Source: Cloeon dipterum (taxonomy: Eukaryota; Arthropoda; Insecta; Ephemeroptera; Baetidae). From it: a stretch of 64,000 nucleotides of DNA. How positions within the stretch are numbered: the stretch's first letter is position 1; every line of letters begins with the position of its first letter. The notes under the pieces are model-generated. The model did no database searches. It was not told the DNA's origin and saw only the letters and a program-made list of their open reading frames with translations. The translations under genes were made by a program, and so were the position numbers. Positions 23,801 to 38,026 of the stretch are shown piece by piece. The stretch covers positions 18,900,501 through 18,964,500 of the forward strand of contig NC_088787.1 of NCBI RefSeq assembly GCF_949628265.1. Reading direction: 5' to 3'.

Positions 23801-26800
23801 AATGTGAAACAAAAGCAGACAAATTCAACTTTTCCACTTGTTAAGCCAACTGAATTACAACTCTCGCACGCTGATCCTCCCACTGTGTGTTTGCCCTCTA
23901 ATTCGAGCCAAATTTATTCCGCGCGCAGAGAAAAACGCTGCATGCCAAAGCCAATTTAGAAAACTTGAATTGAATTTGAATTTGAAGCTGGCCACTTTTG
24001 TACTCAATTTACGTTGAATTACATGTTGCAAGCTCTTCGACGACGCCAGTACTCGTCACGTGCATCAAGCACGTTTTATGCGGGCATATTGACGTACACA
24101 AATGTGGAAACATGTCAGTAATGATTTCGTCCAACAATCAGGCCACTTCAGTTGACATTGATTTTGTTACTATAACGGATCGGATTGTTTATACGTCGCA
24201 TTTTTCATTGAAAGAAATGTAATCAAAGAGACAATACTAGTTTAATAAATCTAGCATTGATTATTAATACCACATTATATATTCACCAGAGTGGGGAGAC
24301 AAAATGCACCTGTGTTTGCCCAGAGTGCACTTCAAATGACATTAAGCTGTAAATAGAAGTCATTCACGTAGAATATTGAATTTTCCGAGCGCTGTCCTAA
24401 TTTGTTGATTTTGTGACATGACGCGGTGCATTTCGTTTATCACGGGGATATACATATATTGAACATCGATACTGTGTTCCGCTGGCATTTCACTTGAGGG
24501 AAAAAGAGGTCACTGATATTTAGGTAATACGTGAAAGAGCAGATATTGCTTGTTCACTTTAATAGCAAAATAGACATTCTTTAACAGGAATTTTCATTAA
24601 ATTGAATTTAGTAAGCTCTAAAAAGTAGCAATATCCGCTCACAACGCTGATTACTAATCAAATAACGTTGATGCACAAAAGGAGCAGAGCTTTCAAAAGT
24701 CAAATCTCGTTTATATGATCGAGAGATTTGCCGAAAAGCTGCTGCCTTGCTTTTCTTAATAGTGCTGTCAAAACATCAGAAAGGCAAAAAATCGTTTTCA
24801 TTTTGAGCTGCGTAGGTACGTTTGATCGGGAGGAGATTGATTCCTGCCTTTTCCCATGGTGCTTAGACGCACTTTTCTTTTTGCCCGCCGCGCACGTGAA
24901 ACCGAACCTGTCCTCCGAGACCATCAGGCTGCTGTCGATTCCAACTTGCGTGCACCGCGCACAAAGAGATTCGTAGAGCAACTGTTTGTCTCTCGACGAT
25001 TGCTTTTTGTGCGCGGATAAAAACAATCGAGTTTCGCTGTCTCGTCGTTTCAAGCACGCAAAAACCTTTTAAAATTTATTTGCGAGCGAATGTTTTGCAT
25101 CCGCCGCCAAGGTTATGCGCAGTGGGCGTCGAAAATTAATTTTCTCATTGTCAGTTCGCTTAGTACATGACATGAATGCTTTCGCAAACTTTGCGGTCAC
25201 CTGAGTCGATTGCAGGTAAATTCAACCGGGGTGCGGTTGCGAAAAGAAGAAACCTCACAAACTCTGGCTGGCTTGGCAACAAGCGGCCTCCCGCAACTTG
25301 GCTGGATTTGCGAGGGAAATGGAACGTTTGCACCTGTCGACAATCCGTGAAATGTGGCCAAAGCTTGACTGAATGTTTTTTGGATTCGGTTTATAGTTGA
25401 GATTGCTCTTCTTGGAATGCTCCGGTTTTTTCAACTATTTTTCTGGCACGTGTGTCTGACAAGTTAACTAAAAATTATGGAATTAAAATATATTATGCAA
25501 GAATCATTTCATGGAATTTTAGTCCATGTCCAAATATCCTATGTTGCTCTAAACCAACAAAAATCAACCAATATCCAACCAATTATAAATTAGATATTTG
25601 AAAATATTGTGCTTTCAAAGTGTTCATCGCTTGAACATTTTCTTGAAATTAATTTTAAATAGGACACAATTATTCCCGTTACCGATAAACTAAAAATTCA
25701 ATTTTTTGGCAAAACCTTTGGATTAAAATTGTTTTTTAAGATCAGATGAGCTCGATAAAAATAGCTTTCAATCTAGAACAAGTAATTTTACAATGAAAAA
25801 AAATTATAAAAATGAATAGATTAATTACTTTTTCATCCTGAAACTCCTGAAGAGTAGATTCATTATCGGAATTGGTATATCTCTGGTAATATCTCAATAA
25901 TTAAACTAAGTTAAACCTCTATTTTTAACCCTAGCTAGTTATATTTTGAGAAAAAATTCGCCTGTAATTCGCAAAACTAGTCTCAACGTTCCAACAAAGG
26001 AACAAAAAACTAGGTAAATTTTAGACCTAAAAAGTAAACTGAAATTTACTCTGTTCAAATTTGGATTCTAAAACGCGCAGACCCACTCATTTGTTTTTCT
26101 GATGGTTTTCTCTATCACAAAAATGCTTTTGGTTTTTGACATTTTTAAATTATTCAATTGCATTTCGTTATTTTGTGTTCAAACAGTTACTAACGCGATT
26201 CCAGTTGAAACTTGGCTCTAAATGATCTTAATCCCGTCCGTCCTGAGTAAAATGCAAATTTTAAGAAAGTGCATTCAGAAGAAAAAGGAACTAAAAGGAG
26301 CACGTGTGTACCCACGACTCCATCCAATCAGTTGGTGATTAGAAGTACCGACTCGTGAGCCAATCTAAATGTTAATTCCGAAAGCAAAGTTCGGCTGACG
26401 CCGACTTTTCGTTCCACTCGTGTCAACTTTTGACCCAAATCCGACCAGCGAAATCGTGTTCAGCGCTGCAACAGTTTCCTGTCGGCTTTGTTTGTGTTCT
26501 GCATCTGCGATGCGAACACGATTTGGATCTCACTCGCGGCGGCGGTTGCCCAGCAAATCCCTCGCGAGAAATTGCCTGCTCGTTCTTTTGACGTCATGCA
26601 AGGGTCATCTCCCGCATATGATCAGCTATTTTTTGCCCGCGGAAATCTGAAAGAGCACTCTGCAAAAACTCTTGCATGTTGGATTATTTTTGCGGCCACA
26701 TTATTCGCGCCCTAGCGCCACGGACTAATTGTTTAAGCTTTTGATCTCTCGCACCCACATTTTGCTGGTTAAAACATCTCTGAGAGGATTATAATGCTTT

Positions 26801-27542
26801 CACTCGATGCCTCCATTTCCTTTTTCTTCCTCTCTTTGGAAAATTTTTAATCTTTCGTGAGTGATATGTGAATTTATGTTTCAAATTTGCTCAGCCTAAT
26901 GCAAAATTCATCCTCTGAATAGATTAGGATTTTCTAGCCACTTCTTTTCTCTAATATTTTTCTATGGGCGAATTACACAAAATAATATTCTTTTAAGTCA
27001 TCAAAGATTTCGCGCCCTCTATTGTTAATTGTTTATTCGTGGTTTCCATAAAAGTTTTACTTTTGAAAAAAATAATGAATCGGTAATTTGACAACACCTC
27101 CTCACAATTAATATCGTTTCGTAATTGAAAACTCTTTTATACAATTTTTTGCAGTTTTTCTAACCAAAACCCAGGCAAAACATTAAATTTGGCTCTTTTC
27201 AATTTTTACTGCTTACCTTCTATTCCTCTAGTGTTTTCTTGCAATGGTAATTAATTTATTTCATTGTTATTTCATTAGAAAATAAACCAACACCGCGTGT
27301 ATTCATTTTAATATTTCCGTGTTAATAATTAATTTTTTAGCATATCCAGGAACTATTGCTCAAGTGCTCGATTTTTTTCTCAAACGGAACTCTTCTAGGA
27401 TAGAAATTACTCTTTTCCGCATCTTACTTAGAAAACGCCAAATGCCAAACAGTGCACAACGTTGAGAAGTCAAATTGAATAATGGGTATATATATACATA
27501 GCTCCCCGCGTCCTTCTTTACACAACCGGCAAAGAGCTCCCC

Positions 27543-27579
27543 ATTAGGACAGTGACGGGAGCATCACCGTCACTCTAAT
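27543..27579. repeat. Bulged 13-bp hairpin
   Basis: ATTAG-GAC-AGTGACGG (27543-27558) is followed, after the 8-nt loop GAGCATCA, by CCGTCACT-CTAAT (27567-27579). The arms pair at 13 positions around a 3-nt bulge. A TATATATATA run lies 47 bp upstream (27487-27496). It is too short for a normal microRNA precursor; its nature is unknown. Confidence 0.4.
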
Positions 27580-28810
27580 CATCGATAATGGACCAATAAA
27601 ACTGAGCGTGAATAATTAACGTCTTATTTAATGCCTTTCAAAGTCGCGCTGTTCGTTTAAGAAAACGGCCGGCTGGCTCTTATGTGACGTGTCGCGCGCG
27701 CATTTCATGTGCCTGCAAACGTGCTGTGAGACGGGACGACGAGAGAACTTTTGTTCATCGAGTCTAAATTGAGTTGCTGGCGGAGGGGGTGAGGGCAGGA
27801 GAAAAGTGTTGCGTAAAATGATTTGAGACTATTTTGTCTTGACACTTATTGCTTAATGATAACAGCAACCAATTTGTAGCTTACGCAAAGCTCTTTGTAG
27901 CTCTTCGAAAATGTAATAGAACTTTCACCCGCTTTGAAATTAACTTTTTGTGGAATTATTGAGGAGTATAAGTAGAAAAATAAGAATTATTTTTGCATAC
28001 ACACGCAGGAAATTAAATTAAAATTAAATGGGGAAATTTAAAAAGGCTATTTTCTGAGCGGAATAAACTAAAAGGATGAATAATAGTTAAAATTTCTCTC
28101 CTTTGTCAATCCCTGGCGCTATTTACAATTGGATCTAATTTACTTGTTTTCAAATGAGATATTTTTAATATTATTCTCAAACAGCACGGATGGTGAAAAA
28201 TAAAAAAATAAAAGTTTGCAAATCAGTATTTTTTTTAAAAAAAATGATGATATTCAAAACATTCAACAAGTGATTGTCAGAGAGAAACAGAAAATCTTAA
28301 ACATAGTTTAGGATCTTGCTCATGCTTACGCTAGTTTCTTATTTAAATTCAGGCCTTCCCAAATATTTTAATATTTCACTGTCGAAGCAATAGGGTTTTC
28401 TAGTCAACCCAAGCACGAAAAAAGTCTTCGCATCAGAATGCGTCTTTCCCTCCTTCTCATCATTTTTTCTGTCAGGATTTTCCCTTTCCTCCGCTCTACT
28501 TTTCTCCCCGGAAAAAAATAAATCTGAGCCGACCGCAGATGACGAATGTCACGAGAGCGCGGTTCCTGCTGCCTCCCCGCAGAGACACGCGTCGCAAATT
28601 GAAGGTGTACAGTTCGCCTGCCCGCCAGTCCACCGGCCTGCCTTTAATCTCGTTAATCTCTACGCGACTTCGGCCTAAGCCAGCTCGGCGATTTGGCTAC
28701 AGGGCGAGAGGACGAATTTAACGACGGAAGCCGCCTCACCTACTCATCGCTAATTACCTGCCGGCGCTCAATTAACCCCACTGCAATTAGCCACCACGCA
28801 AGCCAGCAGC

Positions 28811-28836
28811 CGCACCACCGCCGCCGCCACCGCCGC
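28811..28836 (+). repeat. Imperfect CCG/CAC trinucleotide repeat
   Basis: A run of CCG and CAC triplets inside a GC-rich island. It yields spurious open frames on both strands. No gene is associated. Confidence 0.6.
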
Positions 28837-29894
28837 ACATCGGAAGACTCGAAATCTGTTTACGCCGCTGGTGGGTGCAAAAAGCGAAGAGCGACGCTGC
28901 ATTATTGTTCTGGTCCGCAGCAACGATACCGAAAAATCCGCGAATTTCAACTTTGACGAACACATGAGCTGCCATTGGCAATCGATAAAATATTTTGTGC
29001 CCGGAATGTTTGTGCCGGCGTCAAAGGCGATCCTACAGATGGATCTTGGACCCTTGCCAACAGCGAATTACCCACAAACGTGAGATTCTCGCACATTTCT
29101 CTCTGCTAAAAGCGGAAAAGCAAACAAAAAAGCTCTTCTCTCTCCGCCGGTCTGCTTGTGACACTCTGAAACGGACTTAGTAGACAGACAATCGCCTCAT
29201 TTTTCGAGCACCACGCGGAAAATTAATTTATTTCAAGCCCCGTGAAACTTGGGCGTGCGGATAAATAACTTAACGGAAAGACGAGGCGGAATTTTTCTCA
29301 GAACTTTCACAAATTTGACCCAAAAAGTAAATTGGATGAGGATTATGTGATGGATGAATACTTTCCCGCTGTCAAATATACTAACGAATCAATCAGAAAT
29401 GCTCTTGCTCATAACGAAATGATGTCGTTAGCAGTCATTCTGCGTGACCAAGTTTCATTTATCGGCGAGGAAATCGACCGGTCCGACTTGGGGAGCTGTA
29501 GCTTTATAATACAAACATTCCGGGCAGGCTTGAGGTGTGCGCTATGAGAGTGTTGTAGAGGCGCAGGAAGGCAGAGCAAACATCCTTCCCTCGTCAAGCG
29601 AAGGAGAAAAGAAACTTGCTGATAATGTTTAAGAGAGGAGGCCGCCGCTCCGTCATTTTAGCTCCAGATATGCCAACAATGCGCTTATTTTTAGCCTCAT
29701 CACAAATCGCCGGAATTTCCACCGTCCACCGCACGTTTCCTCGTCCAATTCCGCAACAGTTTCAACGTTCTTTCGTGAAAATTAAAATCAGAGCTCCTTC
29801 CTTTTGCCAGGAAAATATCCTTAAGCTTTTTTACAGAACTATAGGATGTCTCTTTTTTAACCTCAGCTCAGTACATACATCCCGTGGGCTTTGA

Positions 29895-30075
29895 GCTCAA
29901 CTGGGTCCCAATAACACCGCCGAGTGGATAACATGGGCCTGAGTGGCCGCAGAGGAACTTGGGCCCAATGTGGCCATCATGTCGCCTCCCCGCACCGAGG
30001 TCATTAGTTTGGAACTCTAGACATTTGTCCCTTAAGCCCCTGGAAAAGGTGCGAAAACCAACAAGTTTAGTGGCG
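29895..30075 (-). repeat. Dispersed repeat family, copy 1 (diverged)
   Basis: Shares ordered blocks with two copies at 61.1 and 61.7 kb: GGGTCCCAATAACACCG (from 29903), GGATAACATGGG (from 29926), CTAGACATTTGTCCC (30017-30031) and GGAAAAGGTGCGAAAACCA (to 30060). Spacing is similar and the sequence between is diverged. The T-rich end seen in the other copies is absent here, so this copy may be truncated. The strand is given by the poly(A)-like end of the other copies. Confidence 0.65.
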
Positions 30076-33000
30076 AGTCGGCGCCGGTGCGCCTCCCATC
30101 CCGCTGAGCTATTTGAAAATATATAGAGTCACTTAGTTAACCTCCTTTTTGCCTTCTTTTACATTGGGCAGCCACCCAGCCAGTATAATTGATCTCCAAA
30201 ATGCCCAAATATCTCCCATGTGCCTTAACAATGCGAGCCAACGGGAAAAGTTTAAAGTCCAAATGGAATTTATTGATAGAAACCTCGGTTGCAGTTAAGG
30301 AATAAAATCAACGGAAATTTCACATTCTTTGCTACCAAAGTACTGCATGTTTATTAGACCAGAAGGGTTTGATTTGATGCAGTGCTGAAACAAAGGACGT
30401 GTTCAAAAACACGGATGTTCATTGGGGAGGTCACTGGCAATTTACACTCTGTGCTTCGCATGCGTTCATTCACAAACCCAAAATTTGACGGCAAAAGAGC
30501 GAGCGAGGGAGTGAGAGGTGTCTCTCATCTGCAGGTGCGGTGGCTGTTTGCTAATTTGATTGTCAGACGGGCGTTGCTGATGAATCCCAGACGCCCGAGT
30601 GGTGTGATGAACCTGCACCTTGGTGATTCGCCCGGCAGCTGCCCAAAGCCCCACTCACAGCGTTTACAATGTGCCGCTTAATGAGAGGCCTTTCCGAATA
30701 ATTAAAATTTGCTCCCTCTGCAAAACAAACTAGCCAGATGTTTTGATTTTCAATTTAACACCTTGCCAGTTTGTCAAAATGTTGAATGGCCAGAGAGTTA
30801 GAGCGGGGCTGGTTGAATTTCAGGGGAATTATGCTGCAATTTGCTGTATAAATACTGTCGACAGAGACGGACGAGCGGAAATCCAATTTTCGTTCCTCAC
30901 CCGCCCGAATTGATGATGCCTGTTTGATTTTGTGTATCATAGGCTTAAACTCAGGCATTTCGTAATCTTTGTTATTCACTCATGTCCTGATTGCAGCTTC
31001 GGGCCACAAGAGCTAGCCAGATTTCGGAACTATGTTAGCCATGCTCGACACAATTTATCAAAGGAAAAGGTCAGCGCTTGTACAGAGTGTGTAGTGGTTA
31101 AAACCCGCATTGTTTCGGAGCTAGTCAAATAAGGGCAACACCGCAACAGGCGCCACAGACCGTCATCTCTTTCAGCCTGCTTTAACTATTAAACATAATT
31201 AAATCGTATTTTGCTAGTCTTATTTGCAGAAACCCTTTTGCAATCCACAGGGGAATATTTATTTACTCATGGAAATTCTAGATTTGACTAAATAAATGAA
31301 ATGATAAATATTAAAAACAATTTAAGTTTTGTAAAGCATGTTGGATGTTTTTAATTCCTTTCCTTTTACGGATCCACACTTGTTGCTGCTGCATTATATC
31401 CATTCTTTATTGCGCAAAGCTGACGGCTGGTGCGGAGCTGCTCGTTTTTATGGTCTACCGGGCCATGAATATATTATGGGGAAATCCATCCGTTCCGCAG
31501 CAGATTAACGGGGCCATTGGGAAACTCGCTCTTCAAACACCTCTTAGTTTGCGCTCAGGAAAAGAGATCGAGTACAAACGAGATGCCTCCTCTTTTTTGT
31601 GGCGCAAATTCAGCAAAGAGAAGCCGATTTTCTTTTTGAAACGAAGACTGGTGCCGACGTGTTTACATAAATTGTGAGAAATGGGATTCGCAAGGCACAC
31701 GCAGGAGCGAGCAATGATTTCTTTTTTGACAAAAGAATCGCGAAATTTTTGTTTCCGCTCGTCTCCTTGATAAGCGAGGGCAGGTGTTACGTTTCAAGTC
31801 TCGCCGAGGAGTCAAATGAGAGTGACAGCACTCTCTTGCGCTGGAATTTGCCTTACATGTAAAATTCATTCTTTTTCAAGTACACGCTGCCGCTGACAAT
31901 GAGAGCAAAAGGTCAGATTGGGTTCGGCTCACTCTTTTATTGGTGGAATCATATCGTTTTTGAAACATTAGGGCTCTTCAATTGGGAAGATTGTTATGCC
32001 AGGACATATAATCAAAAGTAATTTATTTTCAAACCTTAATTAAGGTCTTGAAAATTAGTCCAAATTAGGAGTTTTTCGTAATAAATGCGTGATTCGGATC
32101 AAAGTCTGACAAAAACAGCTGAATGTCAATGCAGAAACGAAATCCACAAATTGACAAGTCTGAGATGTTTCGCCCCAGGTGCAAACGACGTCAGCCACCG
32201 CAGCGATTTGTCCGCATTTGTGACAAACTTCGTGGCAGGCAGGTGTCTTCGAAATTGTCTTAATGATGCGGCGCAAAAAGCGTATTTTTCCTGAGTGCTT
32301 GATGGATGCTGGAGGAAATTTCACAAATTGCGCCGGTTTCTGCCTCCACCGAAGCGCCATTTAGCACGAAGGGGGGAAAATGACGTCAGATGGGGTGCGA
32401 AAAAGCGGCTGTTAAAAGTTGCAATGCGCGTTTGGCTCATGGTGTGACGGATCGCTCAGCACCGTGCACCAGCTGAAAGATAAATGCGGTGGCTTTCAAT
32501 AATAGACAAACGCCGGTGCCCTGCAGCACATTCTTTCCTTCCTTTTCGCACTGCTTAAATGGAAAATGCGCCCCGCGAAAATGGATTAGATAAGATTGCG
32601 GACCGCTTTTAAAAGCTCCGCGACGACGCCGGAGCTTTAATATTGATAATGCACGCGCTCCCGTCGTTGAGCGATGCCGCTTAAAAAATCTGTTTAATCT
32701 CTCAAGCACGTTAAGGGCACTTTTTATCGTGTCTAACAGAAAGGTCAATTTTGAGAGCAAGGTGAGAAATATTATGTTTGCTCAACAGTAAGATGTGAGC
32801 AGAATATTTCAGAGCTTTCTATCAAGTTAAATCGAATTTTCGTGTCAGTTGTATCAGTTTTAAAGAATAAACATAGCAGACGAGGACAAAATTAGTACGG
32901 TGAGGTCAAGCAAAATGGATTAAATTTTTTCCAAAACCAATATACACGATTTTTTTTCTTTTTTTTACTTTTTCGTGTTTTGCAAATAATGTTAACTCTA

Positions 33001-36000
33001 AATCTCGAGTTTTAGCTATCAGAATTGCAACAATTACCCACTGTTAGACTCGTTTCGGCCTCCACTGACCAACTGAAAGGGTTGGCGCAAACTATCGGCT
33101 TCGTTGCCCGCAATCTGTGAGGCTGCACGATCTCTCCCTTAATAAGCCAAAATTTCTGCACGGGAAAACAACGTGGCACTTTTCAACGAAGATGTAAACG
33201 TGGAAAAAATGAAAATAATGCATAACAGGGCGCTGCATTTTATTTACGGCCGCCAAACCAGCAGAATCTACTTTCAGTGCCTACCCAGTTCCGTTCCTCA
33301 AAATTATTTGCATTAGTATAGCGTCCGTTTAATCTGCTAACTGTGGTGAACCAGCAAACTGAGCTTAAATTATACGCACTTCGATTTCCATGAGCAGCAG
33401 GGAAGCAAATCCACCGCTTCATTAAATACATTCCAGAATGCAGCGATCAGATTGCGGATGGTAGTTGACATTTGACGTTATTGTTTATCACGAGCTGTCA
33501 GTGAGCAGATCACCCAGGTCGCTAATAACATTGCTAATTAACCTGTGTGCTACGCACTCTGCGTCACGCTTGTTGAACGCACAATATGGACACGCACCCG
33601 GCCATTGTTGCTCCGTCAGCTTAGTGGCAAGTTGCGCGACTAGTTTCAGTTAATTAGGCCAAGGCGCTCTGCGGAAAGTTAAACTAGCAAATATTCTGCA
33701 GCCGGCGGCTTTGTTTGCACGCCACTCGAAAGTTGCGAAACAGACAGCTCTCACCGGTTTGGCCTTTTATTTGAGCAGTGCAATGGTGAATTTCCTGATA
33801 TTAATCAGTGGTTGCTCTACTTTTGATTTACTTTATTTCTAGGAGCGAAATATTGAAATGCATCTACCCGTCATAATAGATCAATTATATGACTATGGAT
33901 TAATCAGATTAACTCGTCTATTTTCGAAAATTTCCCAGAGGATATTAATTCTTCAATGAAAGCTCGGCTCTCTCATCTCTGTTAATTAATTTTACCTCCG
34001 GAGAGCTCTCCTCATTAGTCGCAAAGAGTAAAATGCAGTGGAAAATGAAGCACAGAAAATCACAATTTGCAAGAGAGTGTGTAGAGCTGTGACGTTGACA
34101 GCGGGAGTGACGTCATTTGCATAAAGGTAGCCACAACAGATAATTAAACTTGGCCAGCCACTCCACACATAGTACGTATATATCATCGCTGGCCGTAATT
34201 CTCTCCTTAAACATGAGTTAATTAAATAAGTGGGTGTGCCTCGACTCGGAGATGCGAAGTTAAAATAGACAGCCTCACGTCATGATTCTTGACAATATAA
34301 TTTTCTCAATTAATGCATTTTCACACTGTCTCAAAATCCAATTTCATAAGAATTATGAGCGGAAATTAATTTTCGCTCGCGAACTTTCACGGCGAAAATT
34401 TCTAGACACGCACACGTCATGCGCGAGGAGCGATAACAATGCATGCTTTACGAAAATCCTCTCTTCCACTCCCTACAGAGCTGAGACATGTCGTAACTGC
34501 GCCGGGGATTGAGGGCTCTTCGTTTTGAATTCAGTGCGGAGGCTGTTGAGTGTGATTATATCATCACGTATCACTCGCGACTCCCTGCTAGCAAATCGTT
34601 TTTGTTGCGTCTTGCTCATCTACTGAAATAGCATTAACTCTGCCATGTTTCCCTTTTTACGGCAGCAGTGGATTAAATTTATCCAGTGGAACGTGACACA
34701 CGGAAAAATCGAACATTTTGAATTATGAAATTCAGCTGGGGTGTATTTTTAGCATCGCGGCGTTCCTGACAATTGAAAATGCGTCAGCTATGATTGATTG
34801 TACACGTTTTATAATGTCCCAAATTTTCAGGATATACATACTGTATATGCAGCAAGCGGAGCTTTGCAGTCTAAAAATTAAGAACATTTGGCATTGTTGG
34901 CTTTTTGTGAAATTTATCAACAGATTATCTCTACAATTTTCAATAACGAAGTCAGGACCAAATACATAATAATAGTTTAATTTCAGACTTTGCCAATATT
35001 CCTCGTAAATTTAAACGGTTTATCAATGATTTATGATTGATTTCGATTCATCTAGTCGCGACATTACCAATGGTGAGTGAATTATGAGGCACTTTTAAAT
35101 ACTGGGAAATAAATCATAATTCATGACTTACCACTTTCGTTAGCTTTTGAACCGATTTTCTCACAAACGGCAACCTGGGAAAATTGTAGGACTTTCCCAA
35201 TTTTAAGAGATTATCTAAACAAATGATTTATCGCAATTTTTCTGTACAGCATCACTTTTAAGTTTTTGTTTTTATGTTTTTGAGGGTCGTTTTGAAATGA
35301 TTTTGATATTTATTTTCCCGCGTGTACCGTCGAGCCTTTGTATAAACTTATAAAATATATGCATTCAGAAGCAAAACACAAAGCTGTGAAAAGTACAAGA
35401 GGCGTAGGTGTGTGAATGCCCTCGCACCAACAGTTGAACCCATATGTTATGCTTTGGTAAGCCGCTCTTCACAAAAGCCGACTGCTGACTCCTTTCCCAC
35501 CTTAGCGCCGAACGGTAACAAAATTTTCAGGCCGCACGTGTCTCTGAAAGAGCTCATGGCACAATAGAATATACGCACTAACGATCTTTGGAGGAAAAAA
35601 TGGCAGCCTTGGCCAAAAGTAGCCCAGAAAATTTCACAAGGCAAAAATTCATATTCTGACACCCTACGCGTGATTTATCAACAGATTGCCATCCACGTCG
35701 GCCTCTAAAATGCCGGTCTGTGAATTTTTTTCCACGCTCCCTCAGGAAATCACTTGATCATTGTCCTGCGGACAGGTATGTCGTCATACGAAAAGGTACA
35801 TTTCCCGGCGGAGTGCGAAAAGTCGTGCGGTCGGCGCATAAAAATCAGCTCGGCCGATCGAATCAAAGCTCATCATCAGCGGCCGACCGAGTGCGTGACT
35901 GGCCTGCTCAACGTCTGTCGATGAATTGCAGCAAATCGCGTGCACTGAACGCAAATAATGCACGCCAGACGAATAATAGGCGCTCGTTGAGCTCGCCACC

Positions 36001-38026
36001 TGTTTGTCAACGCGTGATTTCATATGCCACACGTCACAGCAGCTTGAATCTGAATAGACTCTGAAACCAGCCATTTACAGGGACAACACTGCCTCAATTT
36101 ATACGTTGTGATGAAAATTGAGTTGTACTTTCTTTGCTTTCGACACTGCTAAAGGGAATTTCTTTGATTTGGTGAAACGTATCCGGTTTTACAATTTAAT
36201 TTGATTCTCTTTTAAAACAACAATTTTAAAATCCTCAAGCAAACATTGCAATTATTCAAAGTTCAGATGAAATCTATAAGTGAAATAAACATAATTTATT
36301 TTTCTAATTTTTTATAAATTTTGCCTCAGAAGAGTCCAAGCTCGTCATTGACTATGTCAGGACTCTAAATTAAACTCACATAACTTGAATTTTTTTAATA
36401 AATTAAGTTATGTAAATCATTAATACTGTATCATTAGACTGTGATAAAAAAACCAATGACTCTTTCCAAGGCCGCCGCCTATAAAAAGTTGTAATTTTTC
36501 CACGTTTACACATATAGTTGGCGTTTAATAAATCAATCAACCAATAAATCATTAATACACTAATTCTAATTTTTAGAATATAATTTTACTAAGTTTCCCA
36601 CAGCATCAACCGGTACCTACAATCCGAGCAATATACTATTAATATCCTAACTGTCAGTTGCCACTAAATATAACTCAATATTTAAAAAAGTCAGAGCGGT
36701 ACGGAGCTTCCTTGGTTATTTTGCAATCTCCGAAGAGCGCCTGCAAAAAGCACAGGTAGGCAACCGGCGCGACGATGTCATTCGCTTCCTTCACTTGAGA
36801 GTGCTCCTTTTGCAAGACTTCCAGAAAAAAAATGCTCGTCTATTTCATGGCAATAACATATCATTCGTAAAATTTCCTCATGATTGCGCAAAGATGCACG
36901 CCGACGAAAATTGCAAGCGAGGAAGCAATTGATCCGATCAATGGCACTCTCGCAATATTCAGTGAAAAGAAATGTACATAATATTACGAAGGCGCGTTTC
37001 CAACGTAAATGGGAAATTTGCTCTTTTGGAGAAAAAAGGCGCTTGCTGTCTGTGCTCGCCGAGATTAAACACCGTAGAAAACACCGACGCTTTTCCCAGA
37101 AGGAGGAGAGACGGAGACGAATTTCATCTCGCAGGGAAGCTCCTCTTTCATCTTTCAAAGTGAATTTCCAACTTTGTCCAACGCGCCGCGCCGCTCAATC
37201 TCCGCTCGTCAAGCTATTTTTCTACTAGAGCCGCGCTCCCACCGCGCCATTTCTCTAATTGCAGTGAGAAAATTCGGCACCGTGGCAATCCCAAGTTCAT
37301 CCTAAGTCGGAACGCGGATGATTGTATGGCCTCCCTGTGTCCACTTTTTGCCTCGGTCCGACGCACGAGGCAAATCCAGTTTATGAGAGCGGCGGGACCG
37401 GCGTGCAGGACGCGTCGCCGTCATAAAAATCAGATTAAGGAAGCGGCCAGTAATCAATAGATCCGCTGCCTGTTGCGCTCGCGTTCCCATTTTTATGAGT
37501 GGGTCCGCTTTTAGAGGCTACTGTTCTGCGTGGGACGATGCACGGTGATTTGTTTTCTTTGATTACTCGCACGTACAACAGTGACTTTAAAGAGCACGTA
37601 AATTAATATATATCTCGGTAGAATTTCATGATATATCTCTGAGGAAGCAAAAAAGCGTTGAAAAATTCAGTTAAAAATTCAAAATTTAGAAAAAATAAAA
37701 TAGTTCAACGAGAAACCTTCATAGATCTTGCACTCAATATATTCTTTAAAAATAGTATCATATATGATGGCCATGCAACTAAAGCATTCTTAAAATTTAG
37801 ATGCACCATTTAGAAAGACAAATTAATGAACTCTCAATAAATGAATCTTAAGACTCATTTCCCCACTTTGCTGATTAATTTTCCCGCATCTATTAGATAA
37901 TTTTTGTGAAAAAACAACGGACACAAACTTGTCCTTGTATTTAAATTAAACAAGAGAAATTTTTGGCCCAATAATTATTTTGTGAATGTGAACTTTAAAT
38001 GTGTTTATTGATTTATTTGCAGAGAG

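Larger units (their letters stand above)
17898..38022 (+). other. Putative 20-kb first intron of DH44, otherwise gene-free
   Basis: Between the donor at 17898 and the TTTATTTGCAG acceptor ending at 38022, I recognise no protein-coding exon on either strand. GC-richer islands occur (about 21700-22500, 28500-29200, 30400-30700, 36900-37500) within AT-rich DNA and could be cis-regulatory. The region also holds one copy of the dispersed repeat family (29895-30075), a hairpin at 27543-27579 and a CCG-type repeat at 28811-28836. The size relative to the 50-700 bp introns elsewhere suggests regulatory content. Confidence 0.4.

Noticed and set aside
28539-29180. Cluster of short frames on both strands in a GC-rich island
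   Set aside because: Frames overlap on both strands and follow a CCG repeat; high GC content explains the absence of stops.
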